A DNA stretch of 64,000 bases from contig NZ_AKWX02000020.1 of NCBI RefSeq assembly GCF_000306115.2, positions 558,001 through 622,000 on the forward strand. The letters run 5' to 3'. Position numbers and translations under genes: made by a program. The stretch is from Leptospira wolffii serovar Khorat str. Khorat-H2. GTDB lineage: Bacteria; Spirochaetota; Leptospiria; Leptospirales; Leptospiraceae. Below are positions 10,568 through 20,091 of this stretch, piece by piece; the stretch's first letter is position 1, and every line of letters starts with the position of its first letter. The notes under the pieces are model-generated. The model did not search any database. It was given only the letters and a program-made list of their open reading frames with translations, and was not told the origin of the DNA.

Positions 10568-12088
10568 ATGCAATCGGTACGATTTATCGCCTTCGATTAT
10601 CATTCCGACGATTCTTTTTCCAAAGCGACTTACGAAATGAAAGGTTCGGAAGAAGGCGGTTGGAAAATCACCCGAAATTCGGACCCGTATCTGGAACTTG
10701 GGAAAGGGTATCGTCTTTTGAAGACAGAACTCTGCGGGATATGCTCCACCGATCTGGACCGTAGATTTCTACCATTTGCTTTGCCTCAAGTGATAGGGCA
10801 TGAGGTCCTCGCCTCAGATAGACTTACCGGAAAAAAATACGTATTAGAAATCAATGATACTGCTATTTCCCGAGGAGAAGAAGGGGATGCTTTTTGTCGC
10901 CGTGGAATTCCTACTCATAGCCCGACTCGGCTAGTACTCGGAATCGATCGTTTGCCCGGGGGATTCGGTCCTTATATTCTTGCGCCTGTAGGAACTCTCG
11001 TCGAGACCGGGGAGCTATTGGATAAGGAAGCAGTTTTACTGGAACCTTTTGCAGCATCGCTGCATGGCGTGGAAGTCTCACTTCAAAGAGGGGGAGGCGA
11101 ACTCCCTAAGAAAATCGCAGTCTTGGGACCTAGAAGATTGGGTTCTCTCGTAATTGCAGCATTGGATTTATATAGAAAGAAGAATGGTTTCTCCTTTGAG
11201 ATCGTATCCGTCGTTCGGCGCAGAGATTTGGCGGATCTATCCTTGTCGGTCGGTGCGGACGCTTCTCTCTTCTTTCCGGGATTAGGTTCGGAAGAAAATC
11301 CTTCCGGTCTTCTAATTCGTTCCGAAGATTCGAAAATTGAGATGAGTTGGGATTCTTGTAGGAACTACTTCGATTTGGTTTTCGATACGAGCGGCTCCAT
11401 TGCCGGATTGGAAGAATCTATCCATTTGACGGAAAAAGAAATCCATAGAAAGACCACGAATGGCCAGCCGGCTCTCAGCGTGAAGAATCTGACAGAAATG
11501 GTGGTGGATGAAATCTCGATTTGCGGACTTCAAAAGAATTTTCCGGATCTTACTTGGGGGATTCTTCCTTCTTCTCGTACCTGGGTGTTTGTCTCTAGTT
11601 CGGCTAAGCTTTCTGAGGAAGAACAATCTTGGCTCCAAAGCCTCTCGGACGCGAAGTTCCATTTCTTTTACGGAACGATAGACGAAGCGGTTGATTTTTT
11701 ACGATCTTCTGAATTTACGGGAGAACTTCCTCATTTCGATTTTGCGATCGTTTCCACTTCGGAGGAGATCGATCGAGTCTTAAGGCCGAACGGAAAGGAC
11801 AAACCTAGCTTGGTAAGGCCTAGAGGATTCATTTTGATTCCTTCGATCGGAAATCGGGACTCGAATCCTCTTATTCGCTGGCTTGCGTCCGGCGGTGTTC
11901 TGAGCTCAAGCCGATGCGGAGATTTTAGAAAGACTCGTTCTCTTGTAGAATCCCAACCGGGTTTTATGTATAAAATTGCGGACGCATTGATTCGTTCGGA
12001 ATTTGATTCGAATCGTTTGCCCGAAGCCTATCTTGCGGCAAGGGAACCGCAGAATATAAAAGTGATTGTCAGGCATTCCGCATCCTGA
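10568..12088 (+). CDS. Oversized MDR-type (zinc alcohol dehydrogenase-like) protein
   Basis: A 506-residue member of the medium-chain dehydrogenase superfamily, against about 340-370 normally. The GroES-like half is clear: LKTELCGICSTDLD (catalytic-zinc Cys), IGHEVLA (His-Glu) and LLEPFAASLHGVE (third ligand region). The structural-zinc four-Cys loop is not visible; only one Cys remains there (DAFCRRGIP). The nucleotide loop is degenerate (LGPRRLGS in place of GxGxxG). The C-terminal half, about residues 260-500, is expanded with segments I cannot align. It may be a dehydrogenase of unknown substrate or a scaffold derived from one. It sits in a tight plus-strand run after the rhomboid gene. 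Confidence 0.7.
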   Translation: MQSVRFIAFDYHSDDSFSKATYEMKGSEEGGWKITRNSDPYLELGKGYRLLKTELCGICSTDLDRRFLPFALPQVIGHEVLASDRLTGKKYVLEINDTAISRGEEGDAFCRRGIPTHSPTRLVLGIDRLPGGFGPYILAPVGTLVETGELLDKEAVLLEPFAASLHGVEVSLQRGGGELPKKIAVLGPRRLGSLVIAALDLYRKKNGFSFEIVSVVRRRDLADLSLSVGADASLFFPGLGSEENPSGLLIRSEDSKIEMSWDSCRNYFDLVFDTSGSIAGLEESIHLTEKEIHRKTTNGQPALSVKNLTEMVVDEISICGLQKNFPDLTWGILPSSRTWVFVSSSAKLSEEEQSWLQSLSDAKFHFFYGTIDEAVDFLRSSEFTGELPHFDFAIVSTSEEIDRVLRPNGKDKPSLVRPRGFILIPSIGNRDSNPLIRWLASGGVLSSSRCGDFRKTRSLVESQPGFMYKIADALIRSEFDSNRLPEAYLAAREPQNIKVIVRHSAS

Positions 12089-12120
12089 CCGAGTATTAGG
12101 AACCGGTACGGAGTCTTCCC

Positions 12121-12588
12121 TTGAGTAAACACGGATTCTTTCAAATCACCCAAAAAGTATTCCTAAGAAAAGGAAGCGAGCTTCTGATCCTAAGAGACAG
12201 AAAATCCGGGTTCGGTGATCTTCCGGGCGGTCGTATGAACGAGGACGAGTTTTACGGAGATTGGTTGGAAAGTCTTGCCCGAGAATTGAAGGAAGAAATG
12301 GGAGAGGATTGTAAGATTAAAATTCACCCTAAGCCCATTCTTATTCATAAACATCGCGTGAACGACGGAAACCATCCTTGTGTGATCGTCGCTTATCACG
12401 GAGAATTTCTTTCCGGAGAAATCAAATTGTCCGACGAACACGATTATATCGCTTGGGTGGACGCAATTTCCTATGACCCTAGTCAGTTATTTTTCGAATA
12501 TATGTTGGATGCGATCCGTTTGTATCAAAAGGAATACGCTCCTAAAATCTCCGCAGGAAAATTGGATTCCATAGGTTGGTTGGGATGA
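12121..12588 (+). CDS. Nudix hydrolase
   Basis: A 155-residue protein with a Nudix box spread over about residues 37-62: GGRMNEDEF, then [13 protein letters not shown] with the REx2EExG core that binds the metal. The box contains a few more residues between GG and RE than the standard GX5EX7REUXEEXGU, so the alignment is slightly loose. Nudix enzymes cleave nucleoside-diphosphate-linked compounds; the substrate is not predictable here. TTG start with GGAG about 10 bases upstream. The next gene starts in its stop codon (ATGA). Confidence 0.82.
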   Translation: MSKHGFFQITQKVFLRKGSELLILRDRKSGFGDLPGGRMNEDEFYGDWLESLARELKEEMGEDCKIKIHPKPILIHKHRVNDGNHPCVIVAYHGEFLSGEIKLSDEHDYIAWVDAISYDPSQLFFEYMLDAIRLYQKEYAPKISAGKLDSIGWLG

Positions 12589-13613
12589 GCCCGTTCGCTA
12601 GAAACGCAATCGCTTCCTTAATACTCGTTCCTTTATTCGCCTTTATCGGTTGGATTCTCTCGGGAGTTCCTTTAAGCGACGAAGATTTTCAGAGAGGAAC
12701 GCCTAAGAAAGAAGTCAAAAACGTTTCCCTAGGTTGGGATAGAAGGTCCGGAAATTTACTGATCCTACAATTGGATTTTAAACCGGAGTATTTTACGCGA
12801 GAGGATCGTCTCCGAGCCTGGCTAGAAGAGCCCTTAGCCTTTGCGAACGAAAAAGGATGGCTCCAAAAATCCACTTTGGTCGTTTATCCTCCCGAAATTG
12901 GAAATTATCTTTTTCTAATGGGTTCCCGTAAGGAAATCCTGAACCAGGCAACCGAGTCTTCGGCTTGGAGCCGAAATCTTTTCTTCCAAAGGTTTCTTTT
13001 CAAGAACTTGAAGGGACTTCATTGGAGCGAGGATTCTATTTCTTATTCCTCCGCGGAAGAATCTAAAGAGAGATACCAAAGAATCTTCTCCTCTTTAGCG
13101 AAAATTTACGGAGTGGATATCCTTGCTGGTTCTATCCGCTTGCCTTCTCCGTCCGCAAAGGAAGGCGTTCTATCCATTCAACCAGGAAATTGGGAAGAAC
13201 GATCTTATATCTTTAATTCCGAAGGAAATTTGATCGAAGGCTCCTTATTGAAGAACGGTTCTAGAATTTTCGGCCCCGAGTCGAAAGGAAACGTTTCCAA
13301 TGTTTGGGTGGCCAATGTAGGTTTCGGTAGAATAGGGATCTCTTTTACGGAAGATCTGAAAAATCCGGATTTCGAAGAAGCCTCTAAGAAGACTTATGTA
13401 AGTCGATGGATCGGTTTAGGTTCGGTCGAAGACGAAGGAAAATTCAAAGACTGGATTAAGAATTCTTCCTTCGAAACGAGCGGCCTGATCCAATTCTCAG
13501 GTAAGGCTTGGGATTACGAATTTCCGGGAAAGAGTTTCGCTAAGACTAGGTACGGAACTCCCGAACCTTCGGATGCTCAGAAGGGAACCATTCTCATCAA
13601 TATATATCTGTAA
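12585..13613 (+). CDS. Membrane-anchored nitrilase-fold protein lacking the catalytic cysteine
   Basis: A 342-residue protein with an N-terminal membrane anchor (about residues 8-27). The rest follows the carbon-nitrogen hydrolase layout seen in apolipoprotein N-acyltransferase and nitrilases: [13 protein letters not shown] contains the catalytic-Glu position, [35 protein letters not shown] contains the Lys position, and [15 protein letters not shown] occupies the place of the GxxxCYD cysteine motif, with Thr where Cys should be. It may be a pseudoenzyme or bind an acylated or amide ligand. It overlaps the Nudix gene by 4 bases and ends the plus-strand run. Confidence 0.6.
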   Translation: MSPFARNAIASLILVPLFAFIGWILSGVPLSDEDFQRGTPKKEVKNVSLGWDRRSGNLLILQLDFKPEYFTREDRLRAWLEEPLAFANEKGWLQKSTLVVYPPEIGNYLFLMGSRKEILNQATESSAWSRNLFFQRFLFKNLKGLHWSEDSISYSSAEESKERYQRIFSSLAKIYGVDILAGSIRLPSPSAKEGVLSIQPGNWEERSYIFNSEGNLIEGSLLKNGSRIFGPESKGNVSNVWVANVGFGRIGISFTEDLKNPDFEEASKKTYVSRWIGLGSVEDEGKFKDWIKNSSFETSGLIQFSGKAWDYEFPGKSFAKTRYGTPEPSDAQKGTILINIYL

Positions 13614-13619
13614 GATTAC

Positions 13620-14765
13620 TTATTTGTCTCTGGCTTCTTCGTACATTTTGAGAAGAGTCCAGTCTTCCTGAGGAAAATCCAAATGAGTCAGATACAATTC
13701 GCCCAATTCGTTCTCGCATAACAATTTGTTCTGATCCACCAACCAAATTCTCTCGCATAGAACCGGCAACACCTGGCTTTTACGCAAAGGTCCCCATAGA
13801 TGTACCTTACCGGAATAATTGGATATGAATTCGTTCTTCGTAGGCAATTTCCAAGGGTTGATTTCTTTACGGCTTACCGTGAATAATTTCGATACGCTAG
13901 GCTTTCCTTTTCCGAATTGGATTCTTCTCAGGTGCAATCTGCCGATGGTTCCGCCCAAATAATACGCAGCATCTCCGGTTCCGTAATAAATCAGAGGACT
14001 GATGATTTCTTGGTCCAGTTTTTCGACGGATTTCTTTTCCGGTTGGAAGTAATAGAGAGTATAGGATCCCGCGTTTCCGGAGAAGAGTAGGAAGTCCTTA
14101 CCGATCGGAAAGAGAAAGAATTTCGCTTTCAAGTTCGGGAATGGAGGAGCGATCTTTTCCTTGGAAACGATCAACTTGGGTGTGCGAGGCTCGACCGTTT
14201 TTTCTTCATAGAGCTGATTATCCACGAAATAGTAAATCTTGGAACCGTCGTCGGAGATACCTCCTCGATTTCTGCAAGAGATCTGTGCTCCGGATTCGTA
14301 ATGAAGATCGTTGTTCTTTAAGGAAATTGCAAATAATCTACAACCGTTTGTCATAGGATATTCCGCGAGCGCGAAATTGGCATTCAAAGAAACGGATAAG
14401 GAAGCGGGAACCTCGTCTAGACTTTTGGTTTCCTTGCTACCGTCGCCCATATCCCTCCAAGTTAGCCTGCTATCTTCGAGATAAACCAGTCGTTTACGAT
14501 CGTAGGACAATTCCACAATTCTAGGAGTTTCCGGTTTATCCAAGGATAGGACTTCGTCGTCCGATTTGGGTTTTACGAGATAATTCTTGAGTAGCTTAGC
14601 GGCCTTTTCGAAATTCTCCTCTTCGAACAGCTCTTGGATCTCCTCGATGAGGCTTTCCTGCTTGCTTTTACAGTTCGCGATAATTCCGAAGAGGAGGAGG
14701 AAAAGAAATATTTTAACCGGCGTTTTCAATGAGAAGAAGGAGTTCAGGCGGATTCCTCTGCCCAA
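13620..14765 (-). CDS. Lipoprotein with a probable beta-propeller-like periplasmic part
   Basis: A protein of up to 381 residues with a signal peptide and lipobox (LLLFGIIANC). The TTG at 14765 is the longest start and overlaps the upstream gene; a second TTG at 14729 would begin MKTPVKIFLFLLL and gives a cleaner signal peptide. After the Cys comes a short TPR-like helical pair (LIEEIQELFEEENFEKAAKLLKNYL), then repeated beta-strand segments with alternating Tyr/Leu and Asp/Gly turns (VELSYDRKRLVYLEDSRLTW, GGISDDGSKIYYFVDNQLY, YYGTGDAAYYLGGTIGRLHL), like WD40/TolB-type blades. Function unknown. It is coupled to the EcsC-like gene upstream. Confidence 0.68.
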   Translation of the reverse strand: MGRGIRLNSFFSLKTPVKIFLFLLLFGIIANCKSKQESLIEEIQELFEEENFEKAAKLLKNYLVKPKSDDEVLSLDKPETPRIVELSYDRKRLVYLEDSRLTWRDMGDGSKETKSLDEVPASLSVSLNANFALAEYPMTNGCRLFAISLKNNDLHYESGAQISCRNRGGISDDGSKIYYFVDNQLYEEKTVEPRTPKLIVSKEKIAPPFPNLKAKFFLFPIGKDFLLFSGNAGSYTLYYFQPEKKSVEKLDQEIISPLIYYGTGDAAYYLGGTIGRLHLRRIQFGKGKPSVSKLFTVSRKEINPWKLPTKNEFISNYSGKVHLWGPLRKSQVLPVLCERIWLVDQNKLLCENELGELYLTHLDFPQEDWTLLKMYEEARDK

Positions 14766-15367
14766 GGCTCGTCGGATCTGACGCTGATAATATCTTTGGA
14801 AAACAAATCCTTGGTTCTATACGCGATTTTTTTGGTATCGGTGTAGGAAAGTCCGCCGGAGAGTAGCGAGCCTAAAATAGGAATCCAGAGTTTTCTTTTA
14901 GGGGCCTCGACTTTCTTTCCCTTATGGAAACTTTGTGCAATTTGAAAGGCCAGTTGTCTTAAAAGATTCCAGGTAACGGGCCGGACCAAAATTCTTGCTC
15001 CCGCTTCCTTCAGAAAATTCCGAAAAAAGGAACTCCTCTCTTGAAAAAGACAATAGGCCATCAATTCCGGAGTGACCTGTTGCTCCTTTCCATATAAGGC
15101 AGCGATGTCCTTCACCAATTTTCCTTGGATTCTCAGGATTAGTACTAACTCCGGCGCAAGCGTAGCCGCACCTAAGCGCCCCGAGGGCAGGGAGAGCAGG
15201 GCGCTCGCTCCCGCCGTTTGCAGGGAGGCTTTTTGAGTAAGCTCGTGAATGAAATCGGAGGGCTCTCCGATCGTTTTGGCGTAAGGGCTTCTGTAAGAGT
15301 GCAAACCGGAAAGCAGGTCTAGAACCTGATCAGAAACAGCGGAGAGGATCGAATTGTAGTTTTCCAT
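14744..15367 (-). CDS. EcsC-like / uncharacterised helical protein
   Basis: A protein of about 207 residues from the Met at 15367 (MENYNSIL); the frame is open to 15448 but that would run into the prfA start. It has hydrophobic helices around [43 protein letters not shown] and a C-terminal glycine-rich segment ([29 protein letters not shown]) that recalls the C-terminal end of EcsC-family proteins. I do not recognise a function. It is divergent from prfA with only 40 bases between starts, and its stop lies inside the next lipoprotein gene. Confidence 0.6.
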   Translation of the reverse strand: MENYNSILSAVSDQVLDLLSGLHSYRSPYAKTIGEPSDFIHELTQKASLQTAGASALLSLPSGRLGAATLAPELVLILRIQGKLVKDIAALYGKEQQVTPELMAYCLFQERSSFFRNFLKEAGARILVRPVTWNLLRQLAFQIAQSFHKGKKVEAPKRKLWIPILGSLLSGGLSYTDTKKIAYRTKDLFSKDIISVRSDEPWAEESA

Positions 15368-15407
15368 GGAAAGGAGTAGGGTACCAAGGCAATGGGATAC
15401 TGTTTCT

Positions 15408-16472
15408 ATGTTAGACAGACTAGAAAAAATACAACAAAAATACCTCAAAATATCGGATGAACTTACGACAGCTTCGAATCCGGACGATTTAAAGAAGCTC
15501 TATAAGGAACGTTCCCGACTGACGCCTTTATTCGAAAAAATCACGGAATATAAAAAACTTCTGCAGGATAGAAAGGATGCGGAAGAACTTCTCAAAACGG
15601 AAAAGGACGGCGATATGCGGTCCATGTACGAAGAGGAGAAAAAAGTCGCCACCGAGCGAATCGAATCTCTGGAAAAAGAACTGGAGATCCTACTCTTGCC
15701 TCCGGATCCGAATTCCGGGAAAAATATCCTGATAGAAATCCGCGCCGGAACCGGAGGAGAAGAGGCCGGTCTCTTCGTTGCGGATTTATTCCGGATGTAC
15801 ACAAAATACTCCGATAAACAGGGGATCCGGCACGAGGTAATAGATTCTTCTCCTACAGGGATCGGAGGTCTAAAGGAGATCATTTTTGCTCTCGAAAACG
15901 AAAGAGCTTACGATCTTTTTAAGTTCGAGGCGGGAACTCATAGAGTACAGAGAATTCCGGCCACCGAATCCGGAGGCCGTATTCATACGAGCGCTGTCAC
16001 CGTGGCCGTTTTACCGGAAGCGGAGGAATCCGAAATCGATATCAATGAAAACGATTTGAGAATCGACGTATACCGTTCTTCCGGGTCGGGCGGGCAGCAC
16101 GTAAACACCACCGACTCCGCGGTTCGGATCACCCATATTCCGACCGGAGTTGTGGTCGCATGTCAGGACGAAAAATCCCAACACAAGAACAAAGCCAAGG
16201 CTCTGAGAATTCTAAGCGCAAGAATTTTGGAAAAACAAGCCGAAGAGAAAAAGGCCGTCGCAGACGCCATGAAAAAGCAGATGGTTGGATCCGGAGACAG
16301 ATCGGAGAGAATTCGAACTTATAATTTTCCCCAAGGAAGATGTACGGATCATCGGATAGGCTTTACCAGTCATAATCTTTCGGCTATAATGGAAGGGGAC
16401 TTGGACGATCTAATCAACGCTCTCACGGAAGAGGATCGTATAAAACGTCTAGCCAGCGCCCAAAATGCCTGA
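15408..16472 (+). CDS. prfA: Peptide chain release factor 1
   Basis: Terminates translation at UAA and UAG. 354 residues, the usual length, from the Met at 15408 ([12 protein letters not shown]). The anticodon-like tripeptide PAT is in [23 protein letters not shown], which marks RF1 rather than RF2, and the peptidyl-transferase GGQ is in [19 protein letters not shown]. The C-terminal segment [18 protein letters not shown] is also canonical. The gene is divergent from the EcsC-like gene and is not followed by prmC (hemK), its common partner. Confidence 0.97.
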   Translation: MLDRLEKIQQKYLKISDELTTASNPDDLKKLYKERSRLTPLFEKITEYKKLLQDRKDAEELLKTEKDGDMRSMYEEEKKVATERIESLEKELEILLLPPDPNSGKNILIEIRAGTGGEEAGLFVADLFRMYTKYSDKQGIRHEVIDSSPTGIGGLKEIIFALENERAYDLFKFEAGTHRVQRIPATESGGRIHTSAVTVAVLPEAEESEIDINENDLRIDVYRSSGSGGQHVNTTDSAVRITHIPTGVVVACQDEKSQHKNKAKALRILSARILEKQAEEKKAVADAMKKQMVGSGDRSERIRTYNFPQGRCTDHRIGFTSHNLSAIMEGDLDDLINALTEEDRIKRLASAQNA

Positions 16473-16518
16473 GGATTTTTCACTCTTTAGAGTTGATGTT
16501 TGTGAGTCAGATTTTGCG

Positions 16519-16534
16519 ATGGTAATCATACCAT
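16519..16534. promoter_or_regulatory. Inverted repeat covering a start codon
   Basis: ATGGTA and TACCAT form a perfect 6-bp repeat around ATCA, and the right arm contains the first two bases of the initiating ATG (16533). Folded in RNA it would hide the start. The stem is short, so the effect is speculative. Confidence 0.3.
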
Positions 16535-18041
16535 GATCCAGGAAATACACGAACCTCACCGGAGAGTTTGCGGGGAAAGAATTCCCTTTGAGAATATTCA
16601 CGCCGTATCCATGAGTCTACCGGAAGTAGCCGACGTAATCGGTTACGAGGAAAAGCGGGTCGAGACCTTATCCAGGTTGAAAGCCGGATATCCCAGGTTC
16701 GTCGCCCACGCTTATATCGAAAAAATCCTGGATTTAAACCGCGAATCTAAAGGTATCGAAGGTCCCGAATTCGTAATCAACTCCAGAAAAGTCGCAGAGC
16801 ATATCATTTCCTTGTTCGATATCGAAGGTGCCGTCATATTTGAGGATGCTGGCATCGTAACTTTAACGATTCCTCCCGATAAGGATAAGGAAGCGAAGGT
16901 TCTTTCGTTTATCCAACATACTGGTTGTCTCGTTTCCTCTCGAAAGGCGGAGGATTATCTCTATAAAAAAGGCGTTTTGGATTCCGTATTTGCGGAAGAA
17001 TCCATAAAAGACCAACCTTACCGAAAGATCGTAGACACACTCTCTTCCTTTTATTCCGGAAAAAAGATGGAAGTGCTTTTGTCCACCTCCGGGATGAATG
17101 CGATCTATTCCGCGTTCAAAGTATTGGATCGATTGAGAGCCAAAGAGGGCAAGGACATATGGCTGCGTCTTGGCTGGCTCTACGTAGATAATATTCGTAT
17201 ATTAGAAAAATATTCTAGAGGTTCCCAGATTTTCCACGAAGTCGTGGATTTGAAGGAATTGGAACAGTTCCTGGAAAAAGAGGGTCACCGTGTGGCCGCG
17301 ATTCTCACAGAGTCTCCTACAAATCCGCTCATCCAGGTTCCGGATTATCCGGAACTGAAACGACTCCTCGAAAAATACGGAATTCCTTTGGTGGCCGATA
17401 TCTCCGTCGCGGGATCCGCAGTGGTGGACCTTTCCCCTTACGCTGACATCATCGTGGAAAGCCTGACTAAATTCGCGTCCGGGAACGCCGACGTTATGAT
17501 GGGCGCCCTTATCTTAAATCCTTCTTCTCCGTATTTCGAAGAATTTAAGAAGGAATGTCCGGAGTACGTGGAAACTCCTTATATTCGGGATTGCGAACGT
17601 CTCGCCTTCGAGATCCAAGGATACGAGGAAAGAGTCAGGGAGATCGGAAAGAATGCGGCTATACTCGCGGATTTTTTCCATCATCATCCTAAAATTAAGG
17701 CAGTGCATTGGAGCGGTTCCGAAGAAAATCACGGAAATTTTTCGAAGATCGCCAGGGAAAAGGATCTTCATTGCGGGGTAATCACGATAGAACCGGGAGT
17801 TCCTTTGGAATCCTTCTACGATTCTCTGCAGCTTTTGAAAGGTCCTAGCTTCGGAACGGAATTCACATTAAATATGCTTTATATGTATTTAGCTCACTAT
17901 GAATTAGTATCCACCGAAGCAGGAAGAGGATTTCTAAAGGAAGTGGGACTGGATCCTTGCTTAGTGAGAATTTCCATCGGGCGTGAAAATCCAGACTTCC
18001 TGATCTCAGAGTTCAAGAAAGCCCTAGGCGACAAGACCTAG
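16533..18041 (+). CDS. Cystathionine gamma-synthase-like PLP-dependent enzyme with N-terminal extension
   Basis: A 502-residue member of the Cys/Met-metabolism PLP family (fold type I). The core from about residue 165 shows [48 protein letters not shown] (Asp for the pyridine N), and the PLP lysine in [21 protein letters not shown]. The C-terminal [22 protein letters not shown] is also typical. The family is normally 380-400 residues; the extra ~130 N-terminal residues recall fungal cystathionine gamma-synthases. The likely role is trans-sulfuration or homoserine-ester sulfhydrylation for methionine synthesis; the exact reaction is uncertain. A strong terminator overlaps its stop. Confidence 0.85.
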   Translation: MIQEIHEPHRRVCGERIPFENIHAVSMSLPEVADVIGYEEKRVETLSRLKAGYPRFVAHAYIEKILDLNRESKGIEGPEFVINSRKVAEHIISLFDIEGAVIFEDAGIVTLTIPPDKDKEAKVLSFIQHTGCLVSSRKAEDYLYKKGVLDSVFAEESIKDQPYRKIVDTLSSFYSGKKMEVLLSTSGMNAIYSAFKVLDRLRAKEGKDIWLRLGWLYVDNIRILEKYSRGSQIFHEVVDLKELEQFLEKEGHRVAAILTESPTNPLIQVPDYPELKRLLEKYGIPLVADISVAGSAVVDLSPYADIIVESLTKFASGNADVMMGALILNPSSPYFEEFKKECPEYVETPYIRDCERLAFEIQGYEERVREIGKNAAILADFFHHHPKIKAVHWSGSEENHGNFSKIAREKDLHCGVITIEPGVPLESFYDSLQLLKGPSFGTEFTLNMLYMYLAHYELVSTEAGRGFLKEVGLDPCLVRISIGRENPDFLISEFKKALGDKT

Positions 18042-18050
18042 GGCTTATTT
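18019..18050 (+). terminator. Rho-independent terminator overlapping a stop codon
   Basis: AAGCCCTAGG (18019-18028) and CCTAGGGCTT (18037-18046) make a perfect 10-bp stem with an 8-base loop, followed by ATTTTAG. The stop TAG of the PLP gene lies in the right arm. It may act in both directions, serving the convergent membrane-protein gene as well. Confidence 0.88.
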
Positions 18051-18065
18051 TAGAATAAACCGCGA

Positions 18066-18959
18066 TCAGGCCGCCGAACGTACTCCTTGCAGGCTAACGG
18101 TTCCTTTTTCGGGAACTTGTAGAACGAGTTTATATAAATACGGGAAGATACCGAATCTGGAAATTCCCAACAGATAAATTCCCGCTATTGCCACTATGCT
18201 TCCTAAAATCCACCCCAAACTATGAAGCAAGACGCTGGAAAGAATCGCGAGTCCTAAGGAACCGACGAACACTGTTGCCAAGAAAGCGAGAACGGAAGAT
18301 AATCCGGAGGGAGAGTTCTTCACCGCTAACTCTTCCTTACCACCCAAGGCCCAACCTTCTTTTTCTATGCTCAGAAGAGATACGATGAGAACAGGAATAA
18401 GAATCGCGCCCATGGCGTATAACGTAATTGCTACGTCCGAAAATAGCCAGTTAGCGGCCGTATTCCAGGTCCAGCCGTTCTGAAATTCCGCTGCGGTAGA
18501 AGAGAAAAATCTTTTATAGCCGGTTCCGTCCCAACCGTGTACTAAGATGAAGAACATTCCGAAATATCCTAGAGGAACTTGCAAGTAGGCTAAGAAGTTC
18601 CTACCGGCCTTTAGGAGAGACCAAACCACCCAATAGCCTAGAATACCTTGGGAAACATTGGTCAAACCGAATAAGGCCACCAACCAACCCGGCATACCCT
18701 TATCTCCCGCGTGCATGGTTTCCCAACTCGTAAAATGCCAGACCAAGTACAATCCAGACGGAGCGAATAACAGGGAAAGATAGAGAAGGTTAGCGATAAA
18801 ATAGGCATTCTTCCAAAAAGAGGCCTTCTCCTCTCTTTTAAAAGAAGGGAGAGAGCCTTGGGTCGCTTCCCCTTTTTGCAATTTCTTAATTTGGCGAGCA
18901 GCGGCCATTGCATAGCCTGCCCCCAGGCCATAAGCCCAAAATACGTCCACTTGTACCAT
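18066..18959 (-). CDS. Polytopic membrane protein, unknown function
   Basis: About 297 residues with roughly seven hydrophobic segments (for example NAYFIANLLYLSLLFAPSGLYLVW, LFGLTNVSQGILGYWVVWSLL, VPLGYFGMFFILVHGW, IPVLIVSLLSI, VLAFLATVFVGSLGLAILSSVLLHSLGWILGSIVAIAGIYLLG). No transporter or enzyme motif is recognised. Two ATG codons lie at 18965 and 18959; GAGGAG ends directly at the first and 6 bases before the second, so 18959 is the start. The promoter contains a perfect palindrome (18989-19004), so it is probably repressed by a TetR-type protein, perhaps the one at 20092-20718. Confidence 0.75.
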   Translation of the reverse strand: MVQVDVFWAYGLGAGYAMAAARQIKKLQKGEATQGSLPSFKREEKASFWKNAYFIANLLYLSLLFAPSGLYLVWHFTSWETMHAGDKGMPGWLVALFGLTNVSQGILGYWVVWSLLKAGRNFLAYLQVPLGYFGMFFILVHGWDGTGYKRFFSSTAAEFQNGWTWNTAANWLFSDVAITLYAMGAILIPVLIVSLLSIEKEGWALGGKEELAVKNSPSGLSSVLAFLATVFVGSLGLAILSSVLLHSLGWILGSIVAIAGIYLLGISRFGIFPYLYKLVLQVPEKGTVSLQGVRSAA

Positions 18960-18987
18960 TTTCATCTCCTCACAGAGGTTTTAAATA

Positions 18988-19016
18988 AGAATGACATGTC
19001 ATTCAGTTTTTGTCAA
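18988..19016 (-). promoter_or_regulatory. Promoter of the membrane-protein gene
   Basis: Read on the minus strand, TTGACA (complement of 19011-19016) is followed after 17 bases by CATTCT (complement of 18988-18993), about 30 bases upstream of the start. The -35 is perfect; the -10 matches TATAAT at three positions. Confidence 0.5.
18989..19004. promoter_or_regulatory. Perfect 16-bp operator-like palindrome
   Basis: GAATGACATGTCATTC is a perfect palindrome lying across the spacer and -10 of the preceding promoter, a normal place for a repressor to bind. A TGACATG half-site recurs at 19115-19121, upstream of the divergent hydrolase gene. Confidence 0.65.
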
Positions 19017-19158
19017 TGGAATTTTCCAGGTCATCTTCTTTCATTTCAGAAGAATAGGAAACGATCGGCGTTCTGAACGTGTTCTAAAATTAGGCTTTAC
19101 CCGATTCATAAAAGTGACATGAGTATCAATTTCTAAGCAGAAAAATACGTGAGGAAGA

Positions 19159-20085
19159 ATGAAACGAAAAACGCTTATCATCGCATTGACGCTCCTATTC
19201 GGGTCTTGTCGATTTTTGGGGGTTGGCTCGATTCCTTTGGAAGAATTGAAAAGCAAATACGCGAATTCAGAATCGAAATTCGCTCCGATCGGAGATTTAA
19301 ATATCCATTATAGAGACGAGGGTCGTGGACCCGTGATCGTCCTGCTCCATGGAGTTTGCGCATCCCTTCATACTTGGGACGGATGGACCGAAAGATTGAA
19401 ATCCAAGTATAGAATCGTGCGGATCGATTTGCCAGGGCATGGTTTGACGGGACCGCCGGAAGATATAGATAAACTGAACTTAGAGGAAGGAGTCGAGGTA
19501 TTGGATCGATTTATGAAATACTTGAATATCGATCAATTCTACCTGGTGGGAAATTCCATGGGGGGCTATATTTCCTGGAATTATTCCCTCAAGTATCCAA
19601 AGAAAGTTCGTAAGATGGTTCTAATAGATGCGGCCGGTTATGTGCAACCTATGCCGGATATGATCGCACTCGGAAGCCATCCATTAGTCAGCCCATTTGC
19701 TCGATATATGTTACCTTCTTTTCTTGTGGAAAAGAGCGTAGAAGACGTTTATGGAGATTCTTCCAAAGCAACGGGAGAGATCAGAGATCGGTATGTGGAT
19801 CTTTCGTTTCGAAGAGGGAATCGTCTCGCCTATAATTATTTCTTTAGAACCGCTAGGGAAAAATTCTCCGACCCCAAGGTTTCTGACGGAATCAAATCGA
19901 TTTCCGTTCCTACCCTTATTCTTTGGGGCAAAAACGACAAATGGTTGAAATTGGAATACGCACAAAATTGGCAGAAGGACATTCCCAACTCCAAATTTAT
20001 CGCCTACGAAGGTGCGGGGCATATTCCCATGGAAGAAATTCCGGACGAGACTTCCAAGGATTTAAGAGCTTTCTTGGAAAATTGA
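19159..20085 (+). CDS. Alpha/beta-hydrolase lipoprotein
   Basis: A 308-residue hydrolase with an N-terminal signal and lipobox (LTLLFGSC), so probably anchored in the envelope. The fold is complete: oxyanion segment LLHGVCASLHTWDGW, nucleophile elbow VGNSMGGY, acid in ILWGKNDKWL, and His in GAGHIPMEEIP. These match the broad esterase/lipase/epoxide-hydrolase-like group; the substrate cannot be told. It is divergent from the membrane-protein gene, sharing a regulatory region with a strong palindrome, and converges on a TetR gene 6 bases away. Regulation of the whole set by that TetR is plausible. Confidence 0.9.
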   Translation: MKRKTLIIALTLLFGSCRFLGVGSIPLEELKSKYANSESKFAPIGDLNIHYRDEGRGPVIVLLHGVCASLHTWDGWTERLKSKYRIVRIDLPGHGLTGPPEDIDKLNLEEGVEVLDRFMKYLNIDQFYLVGNSMGGYISWNYSLKYPKKVRKMVLIDAAGYVQPMPDMIALGSHPLVSPFARYMLPSFLVEKSVEDVYGDSSKATGEIRDRYVDLSFRRGNRLAYNYFFRTAREKFSDPKVSDGIKSISVPTLILWGKNDKWLKLEYAQNWQKDIPNSKFIAYEGAGHIPMEEIPDETSKDLRAFLEN

Positions 20086-20091
20086 TCCTAG

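Noticed and set aside
15366..15407. Longer prfA N-terminus from 15366
   Set aside because: [14 protein letters not shown] is not part of release factor 1; homologues begin at MLDRLEKI (15408), and the longer form would overlap the divergent gene's start.
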